Shown: one piece after another, positions 19,717 through 29,157 of the stretch | Numbering within the stretch: position 1 is the first letter of the stretch | Layout: every line of letters starts with the position of its first letter | DNA from: Nitrospirota bacterium | GTDB lineage: Bacteria; Nitrospirota; JACRHL01 | NCBI GenBank assembly: GCA_016212085.1 | Contig: JACRHL010000005.1 | Location: forward strand, 186,001-250,000 | Direction: 5' to 3' | Length of the DNA stretch: 64,000 nt | The notes under the pieces: generated by a model | Told to the model about the DNA's origin: nothing | Database searches by the model: none | What the model saw: only the letters and a program-made list of their open reading frames with translations | Made by a program: the position numbers and the translations under genes

Positions 19717-22700
19717 TTACAGGTGCGGTTTGACAATCACGATGCGGCCCGCCTGCACGCGCAGGTCGAACAGCTGGATCAGGCCGCCAAAGCGGCCCGG
19801 AACGATGCGGAAGCCGATGTACTGGTCGATGTTGGTGCTGGGGGCGCCAACGGCCAGCTCGTCCACCCCGTCATTGTCCAGGTCGCCGGCGGCGAGCGCA
19901 AGGCCGAAGCCCTCCTGCCCCTTGGCCTGGGGGGCCACCACCCGCCCCGTGTACAGCGGACGGGAAGCGGTGGTTCCCTGGTACAGGAACACGGCGCCCA
20001 CGTGGGTGATGGTGCGCGCCGCATAGAACGGCGCGCCCACCGCCAGGGAGGGCGGGCCGGTGGCCGAAAGCTGGGCGACGGCCAGGGTTTCGCCGAAGTG
20101 CATGTCGATCTGGCGCAGCGGCGGCACCAGCACCTCGGGCGCGGCGACGGTGAACCCGGCGCCGCCGTCGTACAGGCTCACGTCGCCGGACTCGTGGGTG
20201 ACGCGGTTGCCGAACGGGTCCAGGAACACGCCGTTGGTGAAGCTGCGGAACGGCGCGCCCACCGCCAGCTCGTCCGCCGCGTCGCTGGCGATCAGGTTGC
20301 CCACGGCGAGGCTCATGCCGAAGCCGGAATAGTGGCCGGTTGGCGGCGTGACCGGGTCGGCCACGGTCAGCGGCGTGGTGGCCGAAAGCGCGGCGCGCAG
20401 GGCGGCGGCGGGCCGGTTCCAGTTCTGGCCGGGGTTGGCCGGGTTCGTCGGCTCCGGCTTGAAGCCGTACACGATGCCGTCGTTGTGCAACAGCGGGTGG
20501 AGGCCCTCCGGGTCGCGCCCCGGGGCGCCCACGAACAGCTCCAGCTTGCCGTCGCCCGCCACGTTGCCCACCGCCATGGCGCTGCCGAAATAGGCCCCCG
20601 GACGCGGGACCGGCTCGGTCAGGACCACGCGTTCCACCCCCGGGCGCCAGTCGCCGGTGAGGGTGGGCGGTGCGAACAGCACCTCCACCAGGCCGGCGTC
20701 GCGCACCCCGGCCACGTCGGCGTGGGGGGCGCCCACGATCAGGTCGGTGCGGCCGTCGGCATTGATGTCCTGGGCCAGCAGGCGGTAACCCCAGCGGGTG
20801 TTGGCCAGGTTGCGCGGCAGGGCCGGGTTTGACGGCCAGATGGCGTTGCCCGCCAGATTCACCGCCGTGTCGGCGATGTTCAGGCGCAGCGCGCTGGGCA
20901 CCAGGGTGTCCTGGTAGGTGCCGATGTTGCCGTCCGCATCCATGAAGTAGATGTCGACGAAGCCCACCTGGGCCTGGGGGTCGGTTTGCGTCGTGCCCGC
21001 CGCCACCTCGGACGAGCCGAACGGCGCGGCGATGGCCAGGTCGGTGTTGCCGTCGCCGTCGAAATCGCCGTGCACCACCTGGGCGCCCCAGCCGGTGCGC
21101 TCCGCGCCCTGGGCTCCGTAGAGTTGCAGCGCGGCGTAAGGCCGGTCCGGGTAGCCGTCGTGGGGATAGGAATTGATGCGCGGCGTCACGCCGCTGTTCA
21201 CCGCGCGGAAGCCCCCCACCACGGACTGGTGGGCTGCGAACGGATCGTTGGCGAAGCGCCCCATGGGCGCGATGTCGACGGCGCTGCCGAAGTTGATGCC
21301 CTCCTCCGGCAACCCCAGCAGGATCTGGCCGCTGCCGTCGTTCAGGGGGGTGATTTCCGGTGCCGCGAGGGCCGAAACGTGGTCCACCAGCTCGATGCGG
21401 GTGATGCCCCATTGGGTGGGGTGCAGCTTGTCGCGGGCGCGCACCAGCACGCCCCGGTCCAGGGGGTCGGCAATGGTGGCCGGCGGCGTGTACACCCCCT
21501 TGCTGGTCACGGTGCCGATGCCGCCCACCACCTCCCACAGGTCGGCGATGCCGCCGTTGATGCTGAGCTGGTCCACGCGGCTCTCGTTGCCGCTCATGGC
21601 CAGCACCGCCCGGGGCGGGTTGAGGGTTACCCGGCCGGGCGGGTTGTCGAGCAGCACGTGCAGGCTGCCGGCGCCGGGCACGCCGCCGACACCCTGGGCC
21701 GGCGCGCCCACCAGCAGGTCCATCAGGCCGTCGCCGTTCAGATCGGTCCGCGCCAGGGCGGCGCCGAAACGGGCGGCCGGCAGTGGCGTGGCCGGATCGA
21801 ACACGCGCATGTGGGTGAACTCGGCCTCGCCGTCCGTGTAGTAGGTGACCACCGATCCGGTGCCGGAGGGGTTGCCGATGCCCACGGTGATGTCGGGCAG
21901 CAGGTCGCCGTTGACGTCATCGAGGGACAATGCCGATCCGAAGGCCTGGCCGGCGCTGGCGGCCGTGTCGCGCAGGTGGGTGGCGAACTGGAACCCGCCC
22001 ATGCCATTGGCGAGAAAGACCATGACCGCGCCGGCATTGGGCCGCGAGGCCCCCAGGGTGACCGGCTGGCCGGGGGCCGCCACGACCAGGTCGCTGGTGG
22101 CGTTGTAGGTGAAATCCGCCGTCGCCACCCGCTCGCCAAAGCGGGCGCCACCCGCCGGCGCCGGCGAGGCGACCTCGGTGACCTGGTCCAGATAGCGGGT
22201 CACCCCCGCCACCGGCCGGTCGGTGAGCGCCACCACGCGGCCGGCTCCGGCCAGGGGCACGCCGCCCTGGGTTACCGTTGCGCCGGGCATGCCCACGATC
22301 AGGTCGTTCACCTGGGTGGCCTCGGCGGGCAGGCCCAGCCGTGAACAGTCGTTCAGGCAGGCGGCGGCGAGGCTGGCGCCGAATCCGGCGCCGGCCTCGG
22401 GCACCGCCGCGGAGCGCACCAGTGACGGCTGACGGGTGAGCACGATCGGGTCGGTGGCGGCGTCGGTCACGGTGACCAGGTGCACCCGCCCGGCTCCCGC
22501 CAGGCCGCTGATGGGGGTGCCCGGCGCGCCCACGGCGATCAGGTTGTCGGCGGAGCCGTCGAAGTGGCCCAGCGCCAGCGCGGCGCCAAACCGGTCGCCG
22601 CTGCCGGGGGCGGGCGTGCCGATGCTGCCGGCCTTGGCGAAGGCGCCCCCCGCGAATCCGGCGAACACGTGGGTGGCTCCGCTGCCCGGCTCGCCCACGA

Positions 22701-23679
22701 TCAGGTCGGGCAGGCCGTCGCCGTCCACGTCGTCGAGCAGCAGGGCGGTTCCGAACGCGCCACCGCTCGCCGGCGCCGGCGCCGTGAGGGTGGTGGGCGC
22801 AGTCGAGAAGCCGTTGCCGTCGAAGCTGCCGATCCACACCCGGCCCGCGCCCGCGGCCACGCCCACGTCCGCCGCCGGGGCGCCGACGATCACCTCCACC
22901 AGGCCGTCGCCGTCCAGGTCGCCGGTGACGAGGGCGGTGGCGAACGCCCCCGAGCCGAAGGTGGTGGCCGCATCCTGGGTGGAGCTGGGCGCGAACACGT
23001 TGACGGTGGCCTGGCTGCTGGTGAGCGGGTCGGCCACGCTGGTGGCGATGATGCGCGCCTCGGTGATGGGCACCGCCGGGGCGACGTAGCGGCCGGTGCT
23101 GGAGATGGTGCCGCCGCCCACCGCCGGGCTGACCGCCCAGGTCAACGCCTTGTTGGGTGAACCGGTGACGGTGGCCTGGAAGGTCAGTTCCTGGCGGGGG
23201 AGGATCAATTGGTGCGTGGGGTTGATCGCGATCCGCACGTCCACCCCCTCGGCCCTGACCGGGAGCTTGTAGACCGGATTGAACGCGTCGTTGCTCGCGA
23301 TGGACAGGTGCGCGCTGACGCTGGCGGCCGCCGTCGGCGCGAAGGTGACCCGGATCAGGGCGCTGCCGTCCCTGGGAATGGGGGACAGGGACGTGCGGTC
23401 GACGGTCAGCTGCGGGTCGCTGGGGGTGATGCCGGTGACCACCAGGTCCGCGCTGCCCAGGTTGGTGATGGTGATGGTCCTGCTGGGCGGCGTGGCGCGC
23501 ACCGACACGAAGCCGAAATCCACCGGCAGCGGCGTGGCGCTGAGCAACGCCAGGGGGAGCGACGGGGCGGGCGCGGTCTGCGCGTGGGCGCGCGCCGGGC
23601 CGAAGGCGCCCGCCAGCAGGCACGCCACGGCGGCGCAGGCAAGGAGCGGGCGGACGAATGGCGGAACGGCGTGGCGCAC
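19717..23679 (-). CDS. Giant exported FG-GAP (integrin-like) repeat protein
   Basis: The 1,320-residue protein has a signal peptide ending ARAHAQT. Residues about 45-145 are a choice-of-anchor-D/ASH-like beta domain (VDFGFVSVRATPPSRTITI), and about 150-220 an Ig-like domain. Then come many FG-GAP beta-propeller repeats with calcium loops such as DGDGLVEVIVG, DVDGDGLPDLIVGEP and DLNGDGLMDLLVGAP. They are interrupted near 660-740 by a second Ig-like segment. It ends without a transmembrane anchor, autotransporter or PEP-CTERM tail. It is probably a secreted or surface calcium-binding adhesin or matrix protein. The start is GTG at 23679 with a TATAAT box almost adjoining it. Confidence 0.85.
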   Translation of the reverse strand: MRHAVPPFVRPLLACAAVACLLAGAFGPARAHAQTAPAPSLPLALLSATPLPVDFGFVSVRATPPSRTITITNLGSADLVVTGITPSDPQLTVDRTSLSPIPRDGSALIRVTFAPTAAASVSAHLSIASNDAFNPVYKLPVRAEGVDVRIAINPTHQLILPRQELTFQATVTGSPNKALTWAVSPAVGGGTISSTGRYVAPAVPITEARIIATSVADPLTSSQATVNVFAPSSTQDAATTFGSGAFATALVTGDLDGDGLVEVIVGAPAADVGVAAGAGRVWIGSFDGNGFSTAPTTLTAPAPASGGAFGTALLLDDVDGDGLPDLIVGEPGSGATHVFAGFAGGAFAKAGSIGTPAPGSGDRFGAALALGHFDGSADNLIAVGAPGTPISGLAGAGRVHLVTVTDAATDPIVLTRQPSLVRSAAVPEAGAGFGASLAAACLNDCSRLGLPAEATQVNDLIVGMPGATVTQGGVPLAGAGRVVALTDRPVAGVTRYLDQVTEVASPAPAGGARFGERVATADFTYNATSDLVVAAPGQPVTLGASRPNAGAVMVFLANGMGGFQFATHLRDTAASAGQAFGSALSLDDVNGDLLPDITVGIGNPSGTGSVVTYYTDGEAEFTHMRVFDPATPLPAARFGAALARTDLNGDGLMDLLVGAPAQGVGGVPGAGSLHVLLDNPPGRVTLNPPRAVLAMSGNESRVDQLSINGGIADLWEVVGGIGTVTSKGVYTPPATIADPLDRGVLVRARDKLHPTQWGITRIELVDHVSALAAPEITPLNDGSGQILLGLPEEGINFGSAVDIAPMGRFANDPFAAHQSVVGGFRAVNSGVTPRINSYPHDGYPDRPYAALQLYGAQGAERTGWGAQVVHGDFDGDGNTDLAIAAPFGSSEVAAGTTQTDPQAQVGFVDIYFMDADGNIGTYQDTLVPSALRLNIADTAVNLAGNAIWPSNPALPRNLANTRWGYRLLAQDINADGRTDLIVGAPHADVAGVRDAGLVEVLFAPPTLTGDWRPGVERVVLTEPVPRPGAYFGSAMAVGNVAGDGKLELFVGAPGRDPEGLHPLLHNDGIVYGFKPEPTNPANPGQNWNRPAAALRAALSATTPLTVADPVTPPTGHYSGFGMSLAVGNLIASDAADELAVGAPFRSFTNGVFLDPFGNRVTHESGDVSLYDGGAGFTVAAPEVLVPPLRQIDMHFGETLAVAQLSATGPPSLAVGAPFYAARTITHVGAVFLYQGTTASRPLYTGRVVAPQAKGQEGFGLALAAGDLDNDGVDELAVGAPSTNIDQYIGFRIVPGRFGGLIQLFDLRVQAGRIVIVKPHL

Positions 23680-23685
23680 CGGTTA

Positions 23686-23691
23686 ATTATA
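23686..23691 (-). promoter_or_regulatory. Perfect -10 hexamer next to the FG-GAP start codon
   Basis: On the minus strand TATAAT (23691-23686) ends 6 nt before the GTG at 23679. No good -35 is seen at 16-18 nt. If used, transcription would begin at or inside the start codon (leaderless message). Confidence 0.35.
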
Positions 23692-23732
23692 CAGGCCTCC
23701 CCGCAAATCCCGGCCGTTGCACCGCAACCCGG

Positions 23733-23761
23733 TTGACCCGCACGCCCGAAACAGTGAAAAT
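23733..23761 (+). promoter_or_regulatory. Candidate sigma-70 promoter for dut-rnd
   Basis: TTGACC at 23733-23738 and GAAAAT at 23756-23761 are spaced by 17 nt. The implied leader to the dut ATG is about 45 nt. Confidence 0.45.
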
Positions 23762-23812
23762 ATGGTGCTTTTTTAAGGCCTCCCAGGGTCGCCCCGACCA
23801 ACGGCGTAACGC

Positions 23813-24265
23813 ATGCAATCCAACTTCGGCAACAGCCATTCCGGCGCTTCCGCCCCCGGCGCGCTGCGCGTGCGGCGCCTCGTCCCGGCGGCGCGCCTCC
23901 CCCGGCGGGTGGAGGCCGGCGCCGCCGGTTACGACCTGTACGCCTGCGGCGACCAGGAGGGGCGGCTCATCGCCACCGGCATCGCCCTGGAGATTCCGGC
24001 CGGCTGGGTGGGTATCGTCAAGGACCGTTCCGGAGTGGCCCTTTCCGGCCGTGGTTTCACGGTGGCCGGGGTGATCGACAGCTCGTACCGAGGAGAGATC
24101 AAGATCGTTTTCGACCGCGACATCAAGGTGCAGGACGGCGAGCGCATCGCGCAGCTGGTCATCGTGCCGCATTTTTCCGGCGAGGTGATGGAGGCGGATA
24201 CCCTGTCCGACACGGCCCGCGGCGGCGGCGGCTTCGGCTCCAGCGGGCGGGGCACCCATGACTGA
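23813..24265 (+). CDS. dut: dUTP diphosphatase
   Basis: This 150-residue trimeric dUTPase converts dUTP to dUMP. All five family motifs are visible in order: AGYDLYA, KDRSGVAL, GVIDSSYRGEI, GERIAQLVIVP and the flexible C-terminal RGGGGFGSSG. Motif 2 begins KDRSG rather than the commoner PRSG. It overlaps rnd by 8 bp. Confidence 0.95.
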   Translation: MQSNFGNSHSGASAPGALRVRRLVPAARLPRRVEAGAAGYDLYACGDQEGRLIATGIALEIPAGWVGIVKDRSGVALSGRGFTVAGVIDSSYRGEIKIVFDRDIKVQDGERIAQLVIVPHFSGEVMEADTLSDTARGGGGFGSSGRGTHD

Positions 24266-25472
24266 CGGCGCCAGGCTCGACATCGCCACGCCCCAGGACT
24301 ACCTGGTGATCGAGGACAACGCCACGCTGGCGAACTTTGTCGTGGTCCTGGGCCGCTGCCCCGTGGTGGCGGTCGACATCGAGTCGAACTCGTTGCACCA
24401 CTACACCGAGCGGGTGTCGCTGATCCAGGTGACCGGCCGCGACGGGGACGGCGTCTGCCACCATGCGGTGATCGACCCCCTCGCGGACGTCGAGGTGCCC
24501 ATGCTGGGGCCGCTGCTGGCCGACCCGGAGGTGGTGGTGGTGTTTCACGGCGCCGATTTCGACGTGGTGTCGCTGAAGCGTGATTACGGCTTCACCATCC
24601 ACAACATCTACGACACCATGATCGCCGCCCGCGCCGCCGGCATCGAGCGCTTCGGCCTGGCCGACCTGGTGCAGCGCTACTACGGCGTGACCCTGAACAA
24701 GAAATTCCAGAAGCACGACTGGTCGGAGCGTCCGCTGGGCAAGGACGCCCTGGACTATGCCCACCTGGACACACGCTACCTGCCCGAGATCATGGACGAG
24801 CTCAAGCGGCTGGTCCTGGAGGGGGGGCGCGACGATCTGGTGGCCGAGGAATGCGTGCTCATCGAGTCGCGCAACTGGGCGCCGCGGGTGGCGCCGGAGG
24901 AGGCGTTCCTCACCGTCAAGGGGGCGAACCGCCTGCCGGAGGACGCGCAGCGGGTGCTGCGGGAGGTCCACGCCTGGCGCGAGAAGGTGGCCGAAAAACG
25001 CGACTGGCCGCCGTTCAAGGTGATGGGCACCGACCTGCTGCTGGCCATCTCCAGCGCCGCGCCGGATACCGCCCAGGCGCTGGAGCACATCGCCGGCAGC
25101 CGCAACCGCATGGTGCGGCGCTACGGCCCGGAGCTGATCGAGGCGGTCGCCGCCGGCAAGGCCACCACCGACAAGCTGCCGCGCCTCAAGAACGCCAAGG
25201 GGCGCCGCTACACGCGGGAGGACGATCTGCTGTTCAACCGCCTGCGCGAATGGCGCAACGCCCAGGCCGAGCGCGAGGCGGTGGAGCCGTCGATGGTGGT
25301 GGGCAACCAGGTGCTCAAGGAGGTCAGCGCCCTGCGTCCCAGGGATGAGGCCGCGCTGGCGGCCGTCCCCGCCATCCGCCGCTGGCAGGCGCGGCGTTAC
25401 GCGGCCGCGCTCACCGCGCAGGTGGCCGCCTTCGAGGCGGACGAGGCGGGCGGGGCGAACGCCGGCGCCTGA
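24258..25472 (+). CDS. rnd: Ribonuclease D
   Basis: The 404-residue 3'-5' exoribonuclease trims tRNA precursors and other RNAs. The DEDDy exonuclease domain (about 25-200) shows VVAVDIESNSL (Asp40, Glu42), VFHGADFDVVSLKRDYGF and YAHLDTRYLPEI with the Tyr/Asp of motif III. An HRDC domain follows (about 215-300), as in genuine RNase D, and the C-terminal extension is helical. It is longer than the E. coli enzyme (375) by a C-terminal tail. Confidence 0.93.
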   Translation: MTDGARLDIATPQDYLVIEDNATLANFVVVLGRCPVVAVDIESNSLHHYTERVSLIQVTGRDGDGVCHHAVIDPLADVEVPMLGPLLADPEVVVVFHGADFDVVSLKRDYGFTIHNIYDTMIAARAAGIERFGLADLVQRYYGVTLNKKFQKHDWSERPLGKDALDYAHLDTRYLPEIMDELKRLVLEGGRDDLVAEECVLIESRNWAPRVAPEEAFLTVKGANRLPEDAQRVLREVHAWREKVAEKRDWPPFKVMGTDLLLAISSAAPDTAQALEHIAGSRNRMVRRYGPELIEAVAAGKATTDKLPRLKNAKGRRYTREDDLLFNRLREWRNAQAEREAVEPSMVVGNQVLKEVSALRPRDEAALAAVPAIRRWQARRYAAALTAQVAAFEADEAGGANAGA

Positions 25473-25506
25473 GCGGTTTTTTCCAAAGGATTTTCAGGAG
25501 TTCGAG

Positions 25507-26274
25507 ATGGGTCTGCTGGATGGGAAGAGGGGGGTCATCCTCGGGGTGGCCAACGCCAAGTCGATCGCCTACGGCATCGCCAGCTCGTTGCGCCGCGAGG
25601 GTGCGGAACTGGCGCTCACCTACCTGAACGAGGCGGTTGAAAAACGCCTCCGCCCGTTGGCCGACGAGCTTCAGGCGTCGCTGGTGCTGCCCTGCGACGT
25701 GGGCGCCGAGGGGCAGGTGGAAGCCGCCATGCGCCAGGTGGGCGAGCACTTCGGCCAGATCGATTTCGTGGTGCACTCGGTGGCCTTCGCCCAGAAGGAC
25801 GACCTCAAGAACCCGCTGCTCATGACCACCCGCGAGAACTTCCTGCTCTCCCTCGACATCAGCGCCTACTCGTTCATCTCCGTGTGCCGCCATGCGGCGC
25901 CGTACATGAGCAGCGGCGCCAGCGCGCTGACCCTCACCTTCTACGGTGCCGAGAAGGTGATGCCCAACTACAACGTGATGGGCGTGGCCAAGGCGGCGCT
26001 GGAGGCCTCGGTGCGCTATCTGGCGCAGGATCTGGGGTCGCGCAACGTGCGCGTCAACGGCCTGTCCGCCGGGCCCATCAAGACCCTGGCGGCCTCCGGC
26101 ATCGGCGATTTCCGCAGCATCCAGACGCGCGCCGCCGAGCGGGCGCCCCTGGGCCGGGTGGTGACCATCGACGAGGTGGGCGACGCGGCCGTTTACCTGC
26201 TGTCGCCCCTGGCGCGCGGCGTGACCGGCGAAATCCACTACGTGGACGCGGGCTACAACGTCATCGGCATGTAG
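25507..26274 (+). CDS. fabI: Enoyl-[acyl-carrier-protein] reductase, FabI type
   Basis: This 255-residue SDR-family enzyme performs the last reduction of fatty-acid elongation with NADH. The FabI-type dinucleotide segment GVANAKSIAYGIA, the catalytic Tyr and Lys in YNVMGVAKAAL (Y-x6-K), and RVNGLSAGPIKTLAASGI are all present. This is the triclosan-target class, not FabV or FabK. ATG at 25507 has a strong AGGAG upstream. The ribD GTG follows one base after its stop. Confidence 0.95.
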   Translation: MGLLDGKRGVILGVANAKSIAYGIASSLRREGAELALTYLNEAVEKRLRPLADELQASLVLPCDVGAEGQVEAAMRQVGEHFGQIDFVVHSVAFAQKDDLKNPLLMTTRENFLLSLDISAYSFISVCRHAAPYMSSGASALTLTFYGAEKVMPNYNVMGVAKAALEASVRYLAQDLGSRNVRVNGLSAGPIKTLAASGIGDFRSIQTRAAERAPLGRVVTIDEVGDAAVYLLSPLARGVTGEIHYVDAGYNVIGM

Positions 26275-26275
26275 C

Positions 26276-27400
26276 GTGACCACCGACGCGGCCTGGATGC
26301 GGCGCGCCCTGGCCCTGGCCCGGCGCGGCCTGGGGCGCACCGCCCCCAACCCGCTGGTGGGCGCGGTGGTGGTCAGGAACGGCAAGGTGGTGGGCGAGGG
26401 CTACCACCGCGGCCCCGGCACCCCCCACGCCGAGATCCACGCCCTGGCCGCCGCCGGCCGCGCCGCCCGGGGCGCCACCCTCTACGTTACCCTCGAACCG
26501 TGCGGCCACACCGCCAAGCGCACCCCGCCGTGCGCGCCGGAGGTGATCCGCTCCGGCGTGAAGCGCCTGGTGGTGGGCATGGTGGACCCCAACCCGAAGG
26601 TGGCGGGGCGCGGCATCAGGGCCATCGCGGCCACGGGCATCGAGGTGTCGGTGGGGGTGGAGGATGCCGCCTGCAAGGCCCTCAACGCCCCCTACGCGCG
26701 GGTGATGGAACGCGGCCTGCCGTGGGTCACCCTCAAGTTCGCCCAGACCCTCGACGGCAAGGTGGCCACCGCCACCGGCGAATCCAGGTGGATCACCGGC
26801 GAGGTGGCGCGTCGTCACGGCCACCGGCTGCGCGACCGGCACGAGGCCATCATGGTGGGCATCGGTACCGTGCTGGCCGACGACCCGGAGCTCACCTGCC
26901 GGGTGCGCGGCGGGCGCGACCCGTTGCGGGTGGTGGTGGATGCCAACCTGGCCACGCCGCCCACGGCGCGCGTGTTGACGCCGGGCGCCCAGGCCCCTAC
27001 CATCCTGGCGTGCGTGGCCGACGCCAGCATCGGCCAGGGCAAGGCGCTGGCCCGGGCCGGCGCCGAGGTGCTGCGCCTGCCCGCCCGCAACGGCCGGGTG
27101 GACCTGACGGCGCTGCTGGCCGGGCTGGCCGCGCGCGGCGTGCACCGGGTGCTGTGCGAGGGGGGCCCCACCCTGGCGGCGGAGCTGCTGCGGCTGGGCC
27201 TGGTGAACCGGGTGGCCTGCTACGTGGCCCCCGCCGTGATGGGCGGCGACGACGCCCGCGGCAGCGTGGCCGGCCGCTCGCCGGCGGCCCTGGCCGACCG
27301 GGTGGCGCTGGGCCCCTTCGCCGTGCGGCGGCTGGGCAAGGACCTGTTGTTGGAGGCGGACGTTCTGGACAAGGCGCCGCCGGAACGCTTGGAGAGGTGA
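26276..27400 (+). CDS. ribD: Bifunctional riboflavin deaminase/reductase RibD
   Basis: This 374-residue protein catalyses two consecutive steps of riboflavin synthesis. The N-terminal zinc deaminase has HAEIHAL (His51, Glu53) and the cysteine pair in PCGHTAKRTPPC (Cys76, Cys86). The C-terminal NADPH-dependent reductase begins VTLKFAQTLDGKVA and contains LCEGGPTLAAELL. No other rib genes are adjacent. The start is GTG at 26276. Confidence 0.94.
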   Translation: MTTDAAWMRRALALARRGLGRTAPNPLVGAVVVRNGKVVGEGYHRGPGTPHAEIHALAAAGRAARGATLYVTLEPCGHTAKRTPPCAPEVIRSGVKRLVVGMVDPNPKVAGRGIRAIAATGIEVSVGVEDAACKALNAPYARVMERGLPWVTLKFAQTLDGKVATATGESRWITGEVARRHGHRLRDRHEAIMVGIGTVLADDPELTCRVRGGRDPLRVVVDANLATPPTARVLTPGAQAPTILACVADASIGQGKALARAGAEVLRLPARNGRVDLTALLAGLAARGVHRVLCEGGPTLAAELLRLGLVNRVACYVAPAVMGGDDARGSVAGRSPAALADRVALGPFAVRRLGKDLLLEADVLDKAPPERLER

Positions 27401-27402
27401 AC

Positions 27403-27798
27403 ATGCGCAAATGGCCCGTCGCTGCCCTGGTCTTGGCTTTCGTGCTGGCCCTGCTGCCGGCCCGGATGGCCCACGCGGACGACATCGCCCTGCAGAAGAT
27501 CATGCGCAACGCCCTGTACGGCGGCGCCGTGGGCGCCCTGGTGGGCACCGCCATGCTGGCCTTCGCGGATCGCCCGTCCGACCATCTCAACTTCATCACC
27601 AATGGCGCCGCCGCCGGCGTGCTGATCGGCGCCGCCTGGGGGATCTATGACTCCCAGACCGCCTACGTGTCGCTGGAGCATGGGGCGGTTCACACCGCCA
27701 TGCCCACCCCGGTGCTGCACCGCGAGCGGCCCTCCCTGGCCGGCGTCGGGTCGGGCGGGGTGATGCTGTCCGCCAACCTGCTGGGGGTGCGCTTCTAG
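27403..27798 (+). CDS. Small exported glycine-zipper protein
   Basis: The 131-residue product starts at ATG 27403 just after ribD. It has a signal peptide (about 25 residues, ending RMAHADD). Two glycine/alanine-spaced hydrophobic stretches follow (GGAVGALVGTAMLA and GAAAGVLIGAAWG), the pattern of glycine-zipper membrane segments. The C-terminal third is polar. No family with a known function is recognised. It may be an outer- or inner-membrane structural protein. It sits between ribD and ald with short gaps. Confidence 0.75.
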   Translation: MRKWPVAALVLAFVLALLPARMAHADDIALQKIMRNALYGGAVGALVGTAMLAFADRPSDHLNFITNGAAAGVLIGAAWGIYDSQTAYVSLEHGAVHTAMPTPVLHRERPSLAGVGSGGVMLSANLLGVRF

Positions 27799-27828
27799 GC
27801 GCCCCCCGGGAAGCCGGGGAGAACGTCC

Positions 27829-28923
27829 ATGCTGATCGGCATCCCCAGGGAGATCAAGGACCACGAGTTCCGGGTGGCGCTGCCGCCGGACGCGGTGGCG
27901 CAGCTCACCGCCGCCGGGCACCCCGTGCGCGTGGCGCGGGGCGCCGGTGCCGGCAGCGGCTTCGATGACGATGCCTACCGGGCCGCCGGGGCGGATGTCT
28001 GCGCGCAGGAGGAGGCCTTTGGCGCCGACCTGGTGCTCAAGGTCAAGGAGCCCCAGCCCACCGAGATCCCCCTGTTCGGGCCGGAGCAGACTCTGTTCAC
28101 CTTCCTGCACCTGGCGGCGGACCGGGAGCTGACCCAAAACCTGCTCGCCACCGGCGTCACCGCCATCGCCTACGAAGCGGTGCAGGCGGCGGACGGCCGC
28201 CTGCCCATCCTCGCCCCCATGAGCCAGGTGGCCGGGGCGCTGGCGGTGGTGGTGGGGGCCAATCTGCTGCAACGCCGCCACGGCGGGCGCGGCGTGTTGC
28301 TGCCCGCCATCGACGGCGTGCCGGCGGGCCGCGTGACCGTGCTCGGTGCCGGCGTGGTGGGCACCCACGCCACCCGCGTGGCCTGCGGCATGGGCGCCCG
28401 GGTGACGGTGCTGGACCGCTCCGGCGCGGCGCTCACGCGCATCGCCCACGACTTTCCCGCCGCCCGCACCCTGCCCAGCACCCCGGAATCCCTCGCCACC
28501 TGCCTGATGGAGACCGACCTGCTGGTGGGGGCGGTGCTGATCCCCGGCGCCCACGCCCCCAGCCTGGTGACCCGCGCCATGGTGCGCGCCATGCCCAAGG
28601 GCAGCGTGATCGTGGACGTGGCCATCGACCAGGGCGGCTGCGTCGAGGGCATCCGCGCCACCAGCCACAGCGATCCAGCCTACGCGGCCGACGGGGTGAT
28701 CCACTGCGCCATTCCCAACCTGCCGGGGGTGGTGCCGCGCACCTCCACCCTGGCGCTGGCGGCGGCCACCATGCCCTATATCAAGACCCTCGCCGGCCAC
28801 GGCTGGCGCGCCGCCGCGCGGCTCGACCCGGCGCTGAAGGCGGGAATTCGCATGACCGGCGGTAAATTGAGTCACCAGGGCATTGCGGATGCGTTCCGCC
28901 TACCCTATAATGCCGCATTCTGA
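27829..28923 (+). CDS. ald: Alanine dehydrogenase
   Basis: This 364-residue NAD-dependent enzyme interconverts L-alanine and pyruvate plus ammonia. The N-terminal [16 protein letters not shown], the catalytic lysine in LVLKVKEPQ and histidine in FTFLHLA, and the Rossmann motif [13 protein letters not shown] match Ald. [15 protein letters not shown] is also typical. The Shine-Dalgarno is good (GGGGAGAA). The last 15 codons contain the tRNA-Pro promoter, so the gene end has a dual role. Confidence 0.93.
   Translation: MLIGIPREIKDHEFRVALPPDAVAQLTAAGHPVRVARGAGAGSGFDDDAYRAAGADVCAQEEAFGADLVLKVKEPQPTEIPLFGPEQTLFTFLHLAADRELTQNLLATGVTAIAYEAVQAADGRLPILAPMSQVAGALAVVVGANLLQRRHGGRGVLLPAIDGVPAGRVTVLGAGVVGTHATRVACGMGARVTVLDRSGAALTRIAHDFPAARTLPSTPESLATCLMETDLLVGAVLIPGAHAPSLVTRAMVRAMPKGSVIVDVAIDQGGCVEGIRATSHSDPAYAADGVIHCAIPNLPGVVPRTSTLALAAATMPYIKTLAGHGWRAAARLDPALKAGIRMTGGKLSHQGIADAFRLPYNAAF
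28883..28911 (+). promoter_or_regulatory. Near-consensus promoter of tRNA-Pro inside ald
   Basis: TTGCGG (28883-28888) and a perfect TATAAT (28906-28911) are 17 nt apart. Predicted initiation near 28918 is about 20 nt before the tRNA. Confidence 0.65.
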
Positions 28924-28937
28924 ATCCGAGTGATTCT

Positions 28938-29014
<77 letters not shown>

Positions 29015-29106
29015 CTTTCCTCCCTGCATCGCATCTGTTTGCTGTCAGCCCGCGCGGTGCCAGGGCGGAGGTGTGTCGCGCCCGTGGGGCGCGACCCCCC
29101 AAAACA

Positions 29107-29138
29107 AAACGGCCGGCCCGTTGCCGGACCGGCCGTTT
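29107..29138. terminator. Bidirectional terminator between tRNA-Pro and the E1-like gene
   Basis: A 10-bp inverted repeat (29107-29116 with 29129-29138) of sequence AAACGGCCGG/CCGGCCGTTT is flanked by A-rich sequence to the left and T-bearing sequence to the right. It lies between convergent transcripts and can serve both. Confidence 0.65.
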
Positions 29139-29157
29139 CGATTGCGCGAGAATTCCC

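Noticed and set aside
19717-23679. The repeated FG-GAP region as a tandem DNA repeat or CRISPR-like array
   Set aside because: The periodicity is at protein level with diverged DNA. There are no identical direct repeats with unique spacers and no cas genes.
25630-25645. GTTGAAAAA inside fabI as a third copy of the palindromic repeat
   Set aside because: Only the short core matches, it is within conserved coding sequence, and the second arm is absent.
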